Origin: Lewinella sp. W8
GTDB lineage: Bacteria > Bacteroidota > Bacteroidia > Chitinophagales > Saprospiraceae
Assembly: GCF_004375085.3 (NCBI RefSeq)
Contig: NZ_SNAQ03000012.1
Location: forward strand, 124,001-188,000
Length of the DNA: 64,000 nt
Direction: 5' to 3'
The first letter of the stretch is position 1; each line of letters starts with the position of its first letter. Made by a program: the position numbers and the translations under genes. This document shows, one piece after another, positions 18,152 through 26,485 of this stretch. The notes beneath the pieces were generated by a model, which was not told where the DNA came from, made no database searches, and saw only the letters and a list, made by a program, of their open reading frames with translations.

Positions 18152-20452
18152 ATGATGAAAAACTCAATTCTCCATACCTGCCTGCTGCTCGTTTTCTTCC
18201 TTTTGGGAGCGAGTGATCGTGCTAGTGCGCAGTGTGACGGCTGTAACGTCATGGTTTGTGACGGCAATGCCTGTGACGATGGATCTCCCGCGGACGGCGT
18301 GCAGACCTCCCGGAACTGCGGCTGTGGTCAGGAAATCCGGGGAGCGTGTGCCTACGTGGAGATTGACATGACGCTTAACCCTTATTTTGATCCGAACGAT
18401 CCGTCGTGTAGCCTGATTTTTTCCACCCAGGAATCCGGTAATTTTTCCATCTATTTACTGGAAGCCGGCTGTGACCTGACCGATTGCGGCAATCCCGATT
18501 TCGTCATTACCGGTGGCGGAGCCATCAGTGGGTTTCCGAGTTCCGGTCAATTCGAGGTGATGGTTTGTAAGAACGGCGGTAATGCCGGTCGGCGGGACTT
18601 TTCCTTCGGGGTTAGTTGTTCCAGCGTGGAAAATTGTCTTAATGCCATCGACGACAATCTGGATGGCTTCATTGACTGCGACGATGCGGATTGTAGCCTG
18701 GATACCAATTGCAGTGCCCAGTACACCACCACCTCCAGTGGAGAGGACGGCGGGTTAGAGAGTAACCGTCGGTTATCCCAGAAAATCGCCCGGAGAAATT
18801 ACCAGCGTAGCCGGAATGCTTCCCCACGGGCAATCAACGTAAACGAACGACTTTTCGAACGCGATCACGAGCGGCTGAAGCGGGGAGTGGTAACCAAATC
18901 CAACGACTTTTCGTTAGCGGACTTTATCCCCGAAGGAGCCATCGCGGAAACCCAAACGTACGTGAGTACCCCCGACGATATCGTGGACATCACCAACGCC
19001 GTGGAAGTTTTAAGTGTGGATGTGTTCCGCCGGGATCTGAGAGTAGGTTCAGTCTTTGCGACAAAATCTACTGATGGTGTTTATGAGCACACCAAGCTGG
19101 TCTGTGACCGGTTGCACGGCGCGAGTATTGATGCCGTGTGGGAGCACCCCATCGGCGGAGACGAAAAATACCTCATTACCCGGTTCTCCCGTGCCGACGG
19201 TACCGTAGAATACGCGACGAACTTTTCCTTCTTCCGGTACGCTGACGGATCCTTTCAGGTCGAGAGCCACTGGAACCTTTCGGACTACACGCCGGACATG
19301 ACTTACGGAAATTTTCAGCTGTGGTCCAATAACCTGGCCAATCTGGAGGCACTCGTGATGGAGCTGAAGGAACTGCTGATGGAGCAGGGTAACGTCAAAG
19401 CCTTTCGATTTTCGGAAGCTCCCCGGGTACTCATCAAGCGTATGGATTATCTGGGTGAGGAACTCAGATTGAAAGTCCTGAATCGTTCCGGGGCTAAAGA
19501 ACTTATCCTGAGTGGAGAATACTTGCCAACGGAGACGGAACAGCCCAACTGGATGTTCGAAACCATTGCCCTAAGTGGGCGGGAGCAGGAGACCGTGACG
19601 GTGCCCATCAATGGACTGTACAATGCCGGCCTGAAGGTAAGCACGGACGTAGTGGACGTGGTGTACGACGGGATTTTTGTAGCGGATGGGACCTGGGCGG
19701 TAGATTATCCCGTTGGGGGTGCCATGATTTACGACTACGAGGTTTCTCCGGGGAAAACGTCCTGGGAAGAGGGAGAATTTACGGTGGAGCGCAACGTCCA
19801 CCTCATGGGACAATTGAGGGACTACGTAAATGTGTACCGGTCCTTTAATCCGGCCTTTAGTTCCGTAGACCTTAGCGCCTTCAACGAATTATCCTTCCGG
19901 GCCAGTGGAGTGGGAGACCTGACGGTCACCCTGGTTCGCGCCGGCATTCAGGACTGGGATAAGCAAATGAAAACGCGGGTCCGGCTGGAACCGGATGCCC
20001 GGGACATTTCCCTGCCCCTCCGGGCCTTTTCAGCCGGCGAAACGGCGGAACTGGACTGGTCGGACGTAACGATGATCGTTTTTACTCAGGAGGGAAACGG
20101 TCAGGATCGGCAACAGTTACTCCTGAATATTGAAGAAGCAACCTTCTCGCATAAGGAAGAGCGGTTTTTTGAATTGATGGAAATGGGTTCAGAGGAGTCC
20201 TGGGTTTTTCCTAACCCAATGGAAGCTCAGGGCTCCCTCTTTTTCCAGGCGAATACCGCCGGAACCTATCATTTCCAACTTATTGATCCCCGGGGAAGGG
20301 TGTTACAATCAAAAACCGGGGCTTGTGCTGCCGGCAATCACCAGATCCTTCTTCAGAATGATGATTACTTGCCGGGGGTATACTACTACCGGGTCAGTTT
20401 GTCGGACGGAAATTTGCTTTCCGGAAAGATAATGATGAGTGCCGCTCGCTAG
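18152..20452 (+). CDS. T9SS type A secreted surface protein
   Basis: A 766-residue protein with a signal peptide ending near ASAQC. The first 200 residues are Cys-rich and end in a CLNAIDDNLDGFIDCDDADC element, an Asp-rich motif common in Saprospiria surface proteins. The middle (about 250-670) is beta-rich and includes a region resembling a carbohydrate-binding jelly roll (about 530-670). The last 85 residues form a type A T9SS sorting domain: WVFPNPMEAQGSLFF, then LIDPRGRV and GVYYYRVSLSDG. It follows the TPR/barrel gene by 65 bp on the same strand, so it may be a surface partner of the exported polymer. Enzymatic activity is not apparent. Confidence 0.75.
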   Translation: MMKNSILHTCLLLVFFLLGASDRASAQCDGCNVMVCDGNACDDGSPADGVQTSRNCGCGQEIRGACAYVEIDMTLNPYFDPNDPSCSLIFSTQESGNFSIYLLEAGCDLTDCGNPDFVITGGGAISGFPSSGQFEVMVCKNGGNAGRRDFSFGVSCSSVENCLNAIDDNLDGFIDCDDADCSLDTNCSAQYTTTSSGEDGGLESNRRLSQKIARRNYQRSRNASPRAINVNERLFERDHERLKRGVVTKSNDFSLADFIPEGAIAETQTYVSTPDDIVDITNAVEVLSVDVFRRDLRVGSVFATKSTDGVYEHTKLVCDRLHGASIDAVWEHPIGGDEKYLITRFSRADGTVEYATNFSFFRYADGSFQVESHWNLSDYTPDMTYGNFQLWSNNLANLEALVMELKELLMEQGNVKAFRFSEAPRVLIKRMDYLGEELRLKVLNRSGAKELILSGEYLPTETEQPNWMFETIALSGREQETVTVPINGLYNAGLKVSTDVVDVVYDGIFVADGTWAVDYPVGGAMIYDYEVSPGKTSWEEGEFTVERNVHLMGQLRDYVNVYRSFNPAFSSVDLSAFNELSFRASGVGDLTVTLVRAGIQDWDKQMKTRVRLEPDARDISLPLRAFSAGETAELDWSDVTMIVFTQEGNGQDRQQLLLNIEEATFSHKEERFFELMEMGSEESWVFPNPMEAQGSLFFQANTAGTYHFQLIDPRGRVLQSKTGACAAGNHQILLQNDDYLPGVYYYRVSLSDGNLLSGKIMMSAAR

Positions 20453-20460
20453 AAGAAATT

Positions 20461-20478
20461 TTCGGGTGTAAACCCGAA
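20461..20478. terminator. Weak hairpin between convergent genes
   Basis: TTCGGGT and ACCCGAA form a 7-bp stem with a GTAA loop between the T9SS gene and the LytTR gene. The T-tract is poor in both directions, so termination is only a possibility. Confidence 0.3.
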
Positions 20479-20541
20479 GCAAAACCTTTAGGGTGCATTA
20501 AAGTGTCGCTTAGAGTTTAGTGTATTGGGATACAGGTATTT

Positions 20542-21243
20542 TTATAGCGGATCTATTTTTTCTAATAAGGCATTCCGGTGAGCTCTGCTCACTGGAATGA
20601 TTTTTTTTTCGATCAGTACACTGTTGTCTTCAATGTCCACAATCTTGGCCAGATTGATGATGTAGGAACGGTGGACCTTCAGAAAATTGGGGTGTTGGAG
20701 TTTTTCGGCGATACTCCGAAGGGTAGCGTGCACCAGATACTGATTGCTCTCGGTTTTGAATAGTACGTAATCGCCGACGTTTTCCACGTAGAGAAGTTCC
20801 GGTAGGTTGATCCGAATAAACCGTCCGTCAGAGCGAATGAAGATATAATCCTTAATCATGGATTGCATACCCTCTTCCGGTTGTAGTTTTTTGCGGACCC
20901 TTTCCATGGCCTTGAGCAAGCGGGGCAGGGTAGCGGGCTTGGGGATGTAGTCGGCCACCAACTCGCGATAAGAGAAGGCTTCGGCGGCGTATTCCCTTTT
21001 TGAACTGATAAAAATAATGATGGGCAGGTTCCGGGAGCTTTGCATCAGGTCCACTCCGGTCAGACCGGGCATTTCTACGTCCAGGAAAAGTACGTCAACG
21101 TCATTGTCCTTAAGGAATTTCAGTGCCTCCAGGCCGTCAGCGCAGGTGCCAACGATCGTCAGGTCATCAATTTTTTCACAGAACTTCTGCAGGGAAGCCC
21201 GTGAAAGTTTGTCATCGTCGACAATCAGTCCTTTTAGGTTCAT
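20542..21243 (-). CDS. LytTR-family response regulator
   Basis: A 233-residue protein with an N-terminal receiver domain (KGLIVDDDKLSR acidic pocket, phosphoacceptor Asp in VLFLDVEMPGLTGV, Lys in YIPKPATL) and a C-terminal LytTR DNA-binding domain (DYIFIRSDGRFIRI, LLYVENVGDYVLF, FLKVHRSYIINL). It probably binds promoter repeats after phosphorylation. Its ATG overlaps the stop codon of the hybrid kinase gene by 4 nt (ATGA), so the two are translationally coupled and very likely form one signalling pathway. The target genes cannot be read; the nearest large locus is the polysaccharide region ending at 20452. Confidence 0.93.
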   Translation of the reverse strand: MNLKGLIVDDDKLSRASLQKFCEKIDDLTIVGTCADGLEALKFLKDNDVDVLFLDVEMPGLTGVDLMQSSRNLPIIIFISSKREYAAEAFSYRELVADYIPKPATLPRLLKAMERVRKKLQPEEGMQSMIKDYIFIRSDGRFIRINLPELLYVENVGDYVLFKTESNQYLVHATLRSIAEKLQHPNFLKVHRSYIINLAKIVDIEDNSVLIEKKIIPVSRAHRNALLEKIDPL

Positions 21244-24110
21244 GGGGTATTTTTTTCTTGCACGAATTCGTTAATGCCGGAAGTAATCTCGGCTGATACG
21301 GTCAGTAATTGTTCGAACATTCCGGGAAAGGGGGCTTCCTCCAACGGCTTGCCCCCACGGCAATGATCTTCCAGTTGCTGGACCATCTCCGTAAGGTCCT
21401 TTCTCCCTACCATGCTGAAGTGCGGTTTGATCTGATGCAGGAGACTGCCCAGGGCTTCCTGGTCTTGTGCTTTGATGTATGCGGTCAGACTTTCAAGTTG
21501 CTCGGGCATCTCCTCCGCAAACATTTCCAACATCATCATGGCGTGTTCCTGATCATCGTCGTAGAGTTCCCGCAGCTCTTCCTCGTTCAGAATGGGTGGG
21601 CAGGAGAAACCAACTTCGTTTACTGGAGTAGTCTCCTCCGGGAGGGAAGTAACTTCCCGAATGGCTTCTTTGAGTTGTTCGGGACTAAAAGGTTTGGTCA
21701 GATGGTAATTCATGCCAGCCTTCAGGGCTTTGGCTTTTTCATCCGTAAGGGCCGAGGCCGTCAGGGCAATGATCGGGACTTGCTGGTTAGGGTTTTCGGA
21801 CTTACTCCGCAACCTGATGGTTGCTTCGTAGCCGTCCATGACGGGCATACGGATGTCCATAAGAATCATATGGTACTTATGCCGATCGAGGGCATCGAGA
21901 GCTTCCTGTCCATTTTTAGTGGAGTGAAAACGGTAGCCCCAACGGGAAAGGGTACGTTCGAGGTAGAGCCGGTTCATGTCGTTGTCCTCCACGATGAGGA
22001 AGGAAAGATTTTCCTCACTGCCGTTGGGTGACGGGATGCCGGGGAGTTGCCTGGCGTACACCTGTTCCTGACTTAGGTTGAACTCCAGGGCGAAGTTGAA
22101 GCGCGTGTACTGCCCGGGTTCACTTTTGACCGAAATTTCCCCACCCAGGAGCTCAATCAACTCTTTGGTGATGGGCAGGCCAAGACCGGTCCCGCCGTAC
22201 TGACTGGCGGTAGCTTTTCCGGCCTGATTGAAACGATCAAAAATGTGGGGAAGCTGATCCTGGGCGATGCCGATGCCCGTATCCCAGATTTCGAAGCCGA
22301 CCACTACGGCCGAATCGTTCTGTTCGATCAGCTCGGTTCGAAGCCCGACTTCACCCTGGTGAGTGAATTTCGTGGCGTTCCCCAAAAGATTCATCAGAAT
22401 TTGATTAACCATGGTGGTGTCCGTGAGGAGCGGAGAGGGTATTCGATGGTCGTAATCCAGTTTAAAGTCTACCTCAGAGGACGATAATCTGAACTTGGTG
22501 GCATTGCTGATCGCAGTCACCAGCCCTTCCAGATCGAAAGTCTGCAGGTTTACTTCGAGTTGTCCGGCCGTGATTTTTGAAATGTCAAGGATGTCGGAGA
22601 TGAGGGCCAGGAGCAAGTCCGATGAATATTTGATGGTATTGAGGTACTCCTTTTGTTCGGGATTCAGGGGAGTATCGAACAGCAAGTTGGTCATGCCGAC
22701 CACGGCATTAATCGGATTACGGATTTCGTGACTCATGTTCGCCAGGAAACCCTTCTCAGCGTCGCGGGCGCGTTCGGCTTCTTCGCGGGCGAGCTCCAGT
22801 TGTTCCTGCAGCTCTTTCTGGTGGGTAATGTCGTAGTGAATTCCGATGGACCCGGCTACTTCGCCCTCAATGTTGTAAAAGGGAGCTCCGCTGATCATTA
22901 CCCACTTGAATTGCCCGTCTTTAAGCTTTAGTTTGATCTCGTAGACATCCCCCTGACCTTCCATCCGGTTGCTGTCCTGCTCCTGCATAAGGGCCAGGAA
23001 CTCGGGCGTAAGAAATACGTCGTTAGCTTTTTTGCCGATCAGTTCTTCGGGGGCGTAGCCCGTCATTTCGCAGAATCTGGGGTAGGGCTTGACGATCACG
23101 CCATCGGGGTCAACCTCCATGAGGCCCAATCGCATGTTTTCGATAATGCCCCGGTACTTTTCTTCGCTTTGCTGAATCTTTAAGTTGGCCTGACGTTGCT
23201 GGGTGACGTCCTGGTACCTCCAAACGTGCCCCACGTAGCGGTCTCCCTCGAAGATGGGGATGAAGTCGCGTTCGATCAGGGAACCATTCCTGAATTCCAG
23301 GAGATCACCGGTGATGACCTTCCGATCCTTCAAAATGGCGGCTTCCCGTTGCACGAATGCCAGGGGTTCCCGGAAATGCCGCTGTACGTCCGGAGCCAGA
23401 TCAATGATGGGCTTTCCGATGAGGGTAGCGGGGGTTTCCTCAATCTGAAAGAGCTCGCAGAACAGCTGATTGGCCAGGATGATGACCTGGTTTTCGTCCA
23501 CCACCAGGATGCCTTCCTGAAGATTCTGCAGGATGGTGCTGAGGCGAAGGTTGAGCTCGGCAATCTTCCGGTCACTGATTACGCGATCGGAGATGTCGCG
23601 GGCAATGGCGGTCCATTCCATGACTTCCCCTTCGGCACTCTGTAAGCTGACGTTTTGCCCAATCCAGATGGACTCGCCGGAAGCCGTCTGGATGGGGAAT
23701 TCCAGATAGGAAATCTCGGTCTTTTGGGCGACCTGATGCCGGTAGAAATCCGTAACCCGCTCCAGATGATCCGGGCGGATAATTTCTTTGAAGTGCAGAC
23801 GCTTCAGGGTCGCTTCTGCGTAGCCCGTCACCTTCATGGCGATGGGGTTGACGTATTTGAAATAACCCTCCCGGGAAATCACGAAAATGATGTCCTGCGC
23901 GGAATTGACCAGCATTTGGTAGCGCTGGTGTTGCTGGGCTAATTCGGCCGTTTTTTTGCGGACTTCGTCCTCAAGGTTCGTGTTAAGTCGAAGGAGGGCC
24001 TGATTGGCGTTGTAGAGTTCGAGCGCCCGCTCTTCCAGTAGCCTTTCGGCTTCCTGCCTGGCGGCTCTTTCCCGCGCAATTTTCCGACGAAAAATATCAG
24101 CTTCCTCCAT
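21240..24110 (-). CDS. Hybrid histidine kinase with three PAS, receiver and HPt domains
   Basis: A 956-residue cytoplasmic protein without transmembrane segments. The order is: N-terminal coiled coil (ERAARQEAERLLEERALELY), three PAS domains (about 62-180, 188-310, 316-440), HisKA with the phospho-His in FLANMSHEIRNPINA (about residue 460), HATPase (NLLGNATKF, DTGIGI, GGTGLGLPI), a receiver domain (Asp in MILMDIRMPVMDGYE) and a C-terminal HPt domain with His in LLHQIKPHFSMVG. This is a full phosphorelay in one chain. It begins 6 nt after the H-NOX gene and overlaps the LytTR gene, so NO-loaded H-NOX is expected to control its activity. A soluble kinase fits a membrane-permeable gas signal. 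Confidence 0.93.
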   Translation of the reverse strand: MEEADIFRRKIARERAARQEAERLLEERALELYNANQALLRLNTNLEDEVRKKTAELAQQHQRYQMLVNSAQDIIFVISREGYFKYVNPIAMKVTGYAEATLKRLHFKEIIRPDHLERVTDFYRHQVAQKTEISYLEFPIQTASGESIWIGQNVSLQSAEGEVMEWTAIARDISDRVISDRKIAELNLRLSTILQNLQEGILVVDENQVIILANQLFCELFQIEETPATLIGKPIIDLAPDVQRHFREPLAFVQREAAILKDRKVITGDLLEFRNGSLIERDFIPIFEGDRYVGHVWRYQDVTQQRQANLKIQQSEEKYRGIIENMRLGLMEVDPDGVIVKPYPRFCEMTGYAPEELIGKKANDVFLTPEFLALMQEQDSNRMEGQGDVYEIKLKLKDGQFKWVMISGAPFYNIEGEVAGSIGIHYDITHQKELQEQLELAREEAERARDAEKGFLANMSHEIRNPINAVVGMTNLLFDTPLNPEQKEYLNTIKYSSDLLLALISDILDISKITAGQLEVNLQTFDLEGLVTAISNATKFRLSSSEVDFKLDYDHRIPSPLLTDTTMVNQILMNLLGNATKFTHQGEVGLRTELIEQNDSAVVVGFEIWDTGIGIAQDQLPHIFDRFNQAGKATASQYGGTGLGLPITKELIELLGGEISVKSEPGQYTRFNFALEFNLSQEQVYARQLPGIPSPNGSEENLSFLIVEDNDMNRLYLERTLSRWGYRFHSTKNGQEALDALDRHKYHMILMDIRMPVMDGYEATIRLRSKSENPNQQVPIIALTASALTDEKAKALKAGMNYHLTKPFSPEQLKEAIREVTSLPEETTPVNEVGFSCPPILNEEELRELYDDDQEHAMMMLEMFAEEMPEQLESLTAYIKAQDQEALGSLLHQIKPHFSMVGRKDLTEMVQQLEDHCRGGKPLEEAPFPGMFEQLLTVSAEITSGINEFVQEKNTP

Positions 24111-24116
24111 TTGGGC

Positions 24117-24653
24117 TTATCGGATTAGGGTAAACTGTACCTTTCCACCAGTATCATCGAGCCATTCTTCTTCCAATTGTACCTCCTGCTCCGGATAGTG
24201 GTCAATGGAGGCCTGCAGCAAGCCGCGGGCGAGATCCGCCATTTTCCTGGGGGATTCGTAGAGCAGCACCAGGCGGTTGGGTTGGTGATCCAGTACGACC
24301 AGGCTCGGAAGCTCAGCATCCCGATATAACTTTTTCACCTCAACGTGAATGTAGGTGTGGATGGAAGCCAGAAACTCAAACAAGTCACCGGATTCAAAGA
24401 AGTGAGGATAGTTACGGTGCAAGCCGAGGAAGAGGGAGTGGCCGAACTTTTCCAGGAGGGTAGATACGGGAATTTGTTGGTGTTTACTCAGGGTCGAAAC
24501 CAGCTGAACCATTTCCGAAGCGGGATAGGATCCGACGGCGGTGTAGGCACCGCCACTGGGTACTTCGGCCCCGTCGATCACTTCCTCAACGGTGATCTCG
24601 CCGAACTCCCGTTCGACCATGTCCAAGAATTCGGTAAAAACAATGCCTTTCAT
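24117..24653 (-). CDS. H-NOX haem nitric-oxide sensor
   Basis: A 178-residue stand-alone haem-NO-binding domain. The proximal haem ligand is His103 in YIHVEVKKLY and the haem-propionate motif Y-x-S-x-R is YESPR (132-136). The N-terminus MKGIVFTEFLDMVE is typical, so the start is ATG 24653, not the upstream in-frame codon at 24686. Overall it resembles facultative-anaerobe/aerobe-type H-NOX proteins that bind NO and regulate a partner kinase encoded next to them. The order H-NOX, hybrid kinase, LytTR with gaps of 6 and -4 nt makes a compact NO-response operon. Ligand selectivity (NO versus O2) is inferred from the family. Confidence 0.92.
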   Translation of the reverse strand: MKGIVFTEFLDMVEREFGEITVEEVIDGAEVPSGGAYTAVGSYPASEMVQLVSTLSKHQQIPVSTLLEKFGHSLFLGLHRNYPHFFESGDLFEFLASIHTYIHVEVKKLYRDAELPSLVVLDHQPNRLVLLYESPRKMADLARGLLQASIDHYPEQEVQLEEEWLDDTGGKVQFTLIR

Positions 24654-24797
24654 ATTCTGAGCAGTTCTGACAACAAAAGAAAACATACCGGGGAAATCCA
24701 GGGGATTTACACCAGCGATGAAGATACAGCTTTAGACGTTGACCGGGATGGGAAGTCACCTCCCCGGAAGGAAGCACCTTTTGATGGATGGGCCTGC

Positions 24798-26123
24798 TTA
24801 TTCTTCCTCCAGTAAATATTTGGGAAGTTGCTTGCGCGTTCTGGCCCCCAGGGTCCGTAGGCGTTCGGCTCTGCCGACCAGAGTTGCCCCCTTTTTGGCA
24901 CCAGTGTGTAGTTTATCCATGGCTTCCCCATAGACCTGTTGTGCCCGGTCCAATTGATGGCCCACCTTTTGCAGGTCTTCGGTGAAGGCCACGAACTTAT
25001 CGTACAGTAACCCACTCTGGCGGGCGATTTCGAGGACGTTGCGCTTCTGATTTTCCTGTTTCCAGATGTAGTTGACGGTGCGCAGAGTGGCCAGCAGGGT
25101 AGAGGCCGTCACGAGCACCACGTTGCGCTCCAGGGCTTCGAGGAAAAGGTTCTTGTCCTGATTAAGGGCCAGGCCGAAGGCCGGCTCGATGGGGATAAAG
25201 AGGAGGAGGTAGTCGGGAGAATTTATCTGGTAGAGCCGGGTGTAATTTTTGCCCGCCAGATCAAGAATGTGCTGACGAACGGAGCGTAGATGCTCTTTAA
25301 GGGCAAGCTGACGCCCGGGGTCAGACTCGGGCAGACCACAAAAGCGTTCGTAGGCCGTCAGGGAAACCTTTGCGTCAATAATGAGGTGCTTCTTTTCGGG
25401 AAGGTTGACGATGAAGTCGGGGCGCTTTTGACGGCCGTCTTCATCCCGGAAACTTCCCTGACTGGTGAAGTGGATACCCTCCTGCAGTCCGCTGGCTTCC
25501 AGGAGGGTGAGCAGCTGCCATTCTCCCCAGTCTCCCTGGGTTTTGCTGCTGCCCCGGAGTGCCCCGGCCAGGTTATTGGCCTCCGCGCTGATCTGCACGT
25601 TGAGTTGTTGCAAATGCTTGATTTCCTGGCGCAGGCTCACCCGATCACGCGTTTCCTCCAAGAAACGCCTTTCGACCTGCTTTTCGAACCCTTCAATGCG
25701 CTCCCGCAGGGGGGTAAGTAGATTGCCGATCTGGGTGGCGTTCTGGGCGGTAAAGTGCTGACTCTTTTCCTGAAGCAAGCGGTTGGCCGTTTGCTCGAAC
25801 TGCGCCAAACTCGCCTGTTGCAGCCGGGCCATTTCTTCCCGCTGCCCATCAAGCTTTTCCCGGAGGTGTTCCAGGTCTTTTCTGGTCGCAGAAAGTTCGG
25901 CGTTTAGTCGGTTTTCGGCCACCAGTTTTTCCTGCAGGTTCTCGTAGTGCAGGTCCGCGTCACGTTCCAGTTTTTGGTAGAGCTCCCGCAGCACGTAGTC
26001 TGACTTGATCTGCTCCAGAGGAAGGTGGGTCTTGCGGAGGCGGAGTTGCAGGAATAGCCAACTGAGTAGTCCGCCGAGCACCAGCGCAATCAGGAACAGT
26101 AGCAAAACGAGCTCGAGCGACAT
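24798..26123 (-). CDS. rmuC: DNA recombination protein RmuC
   Basis: About 441 residues: an N-terminal membrane anchor (SLELVLLLFLIALVLGGLLSWLFL), a long coiled coil (about 60-180) and a nuclease-like C-terminal domain with RPDFIVNLPEKKHLIIDAKVSL, where the D...D-x-K pattern is that of restriction-endonuclease-like folds. RmuC limits inversions at short inverted repeats. The start at 26123 places the membrane helix at the N-terminus; the in-frame ATG at 26201 would add 26 unneeded residues. It precedes H-NOX on the same strand with a 144-bp gap. Long intergenic inverted repeats occur in this genome, which is the kind of DNA RmuC is linked to. Confidence 0.92.
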   Translation of the reverse strand: MSLELVLLLFLIALVLGGLLSWLFLQLRLRKTHLPLEQIKSDYVLRELYQKLERDADLHYENLQEKLVAENRLNAELSATRKDLEHLREKLDGQREEMARLQQASLAQFEQTANRLLQEKSQHFTAQNATQIGNLLTPLRERIEGFEKQVERRFLEETRDRVSLRQEIKHLQQLNVQISAEANNLAGALRGSSKTQGDWGEWQLLTLLEASGLQEGIHFTSQGSFRDEDGRQKRPDFIVNLPEKKHLIIDAKVSLTAYERFCGLPESDPGRQLALKEHLRSVRQHILDLAGKNYTRLYQINSPDYLLLFIPIEPAFGLALNQDKNLFLEALERNVVLVTASTLLATLRTVNYIWKQENQKRNVLEIARQSGLLYDKFVAFTEDLQKVGHQLDRAQQVYGEAMDKLHTGAKKGATLVGRAERLRTLGARTRKQLPKYLLEEE

Positions 26124-26485
26124 ATTGGGTGTTTGCAGCGGCTTGCCTTCAGAAGGGATAGTGGAGGAATAGTACGCTATCTTGTGGCCCAGTGCACCCA
26201 TCGTTTGTCAAGGGGTGGATACGGGGCCGAATCAAACGTACGGTAGCACGGCTTAGCGGAAAAACCGCGGCACCTGCGCTTGCGCCAAAATACAAATTTG
26301 TTTTTACTTGGTTAAAATAAAACAAATAAATACTCGGGTGCTTCCTTGCCTGAGGGCAGACAAGGCACTGGACTTTAGGAGATTGAATTAAACTTTACGT
26401 ACAATACCGGGTTATTTGGGCCGTTACACTTGGACCTTTTTTGACGGATATTAGCCTGGGACCCGCGAGTTTTTACCCCAACTCC
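26124..26485. other. Divergent intergenic region with a dispersed-repeat copy
   Basis: This 362-bp region lies between rmuC (minus) and the serine hydrolase gene (plus). GGCACCTGCGCTTGCGCC at 26269-26286 matches the dispersed repeat seen at 2288 and 33450. An AT-rich stretch follows (about 26287-26335) and may be the promoter zone, although no exact TAnnTTTG was found. A weak inverted repeat around CCTTGCCTG/CAGACAAGG lies near 26346-26368. Confidence 0.5.
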
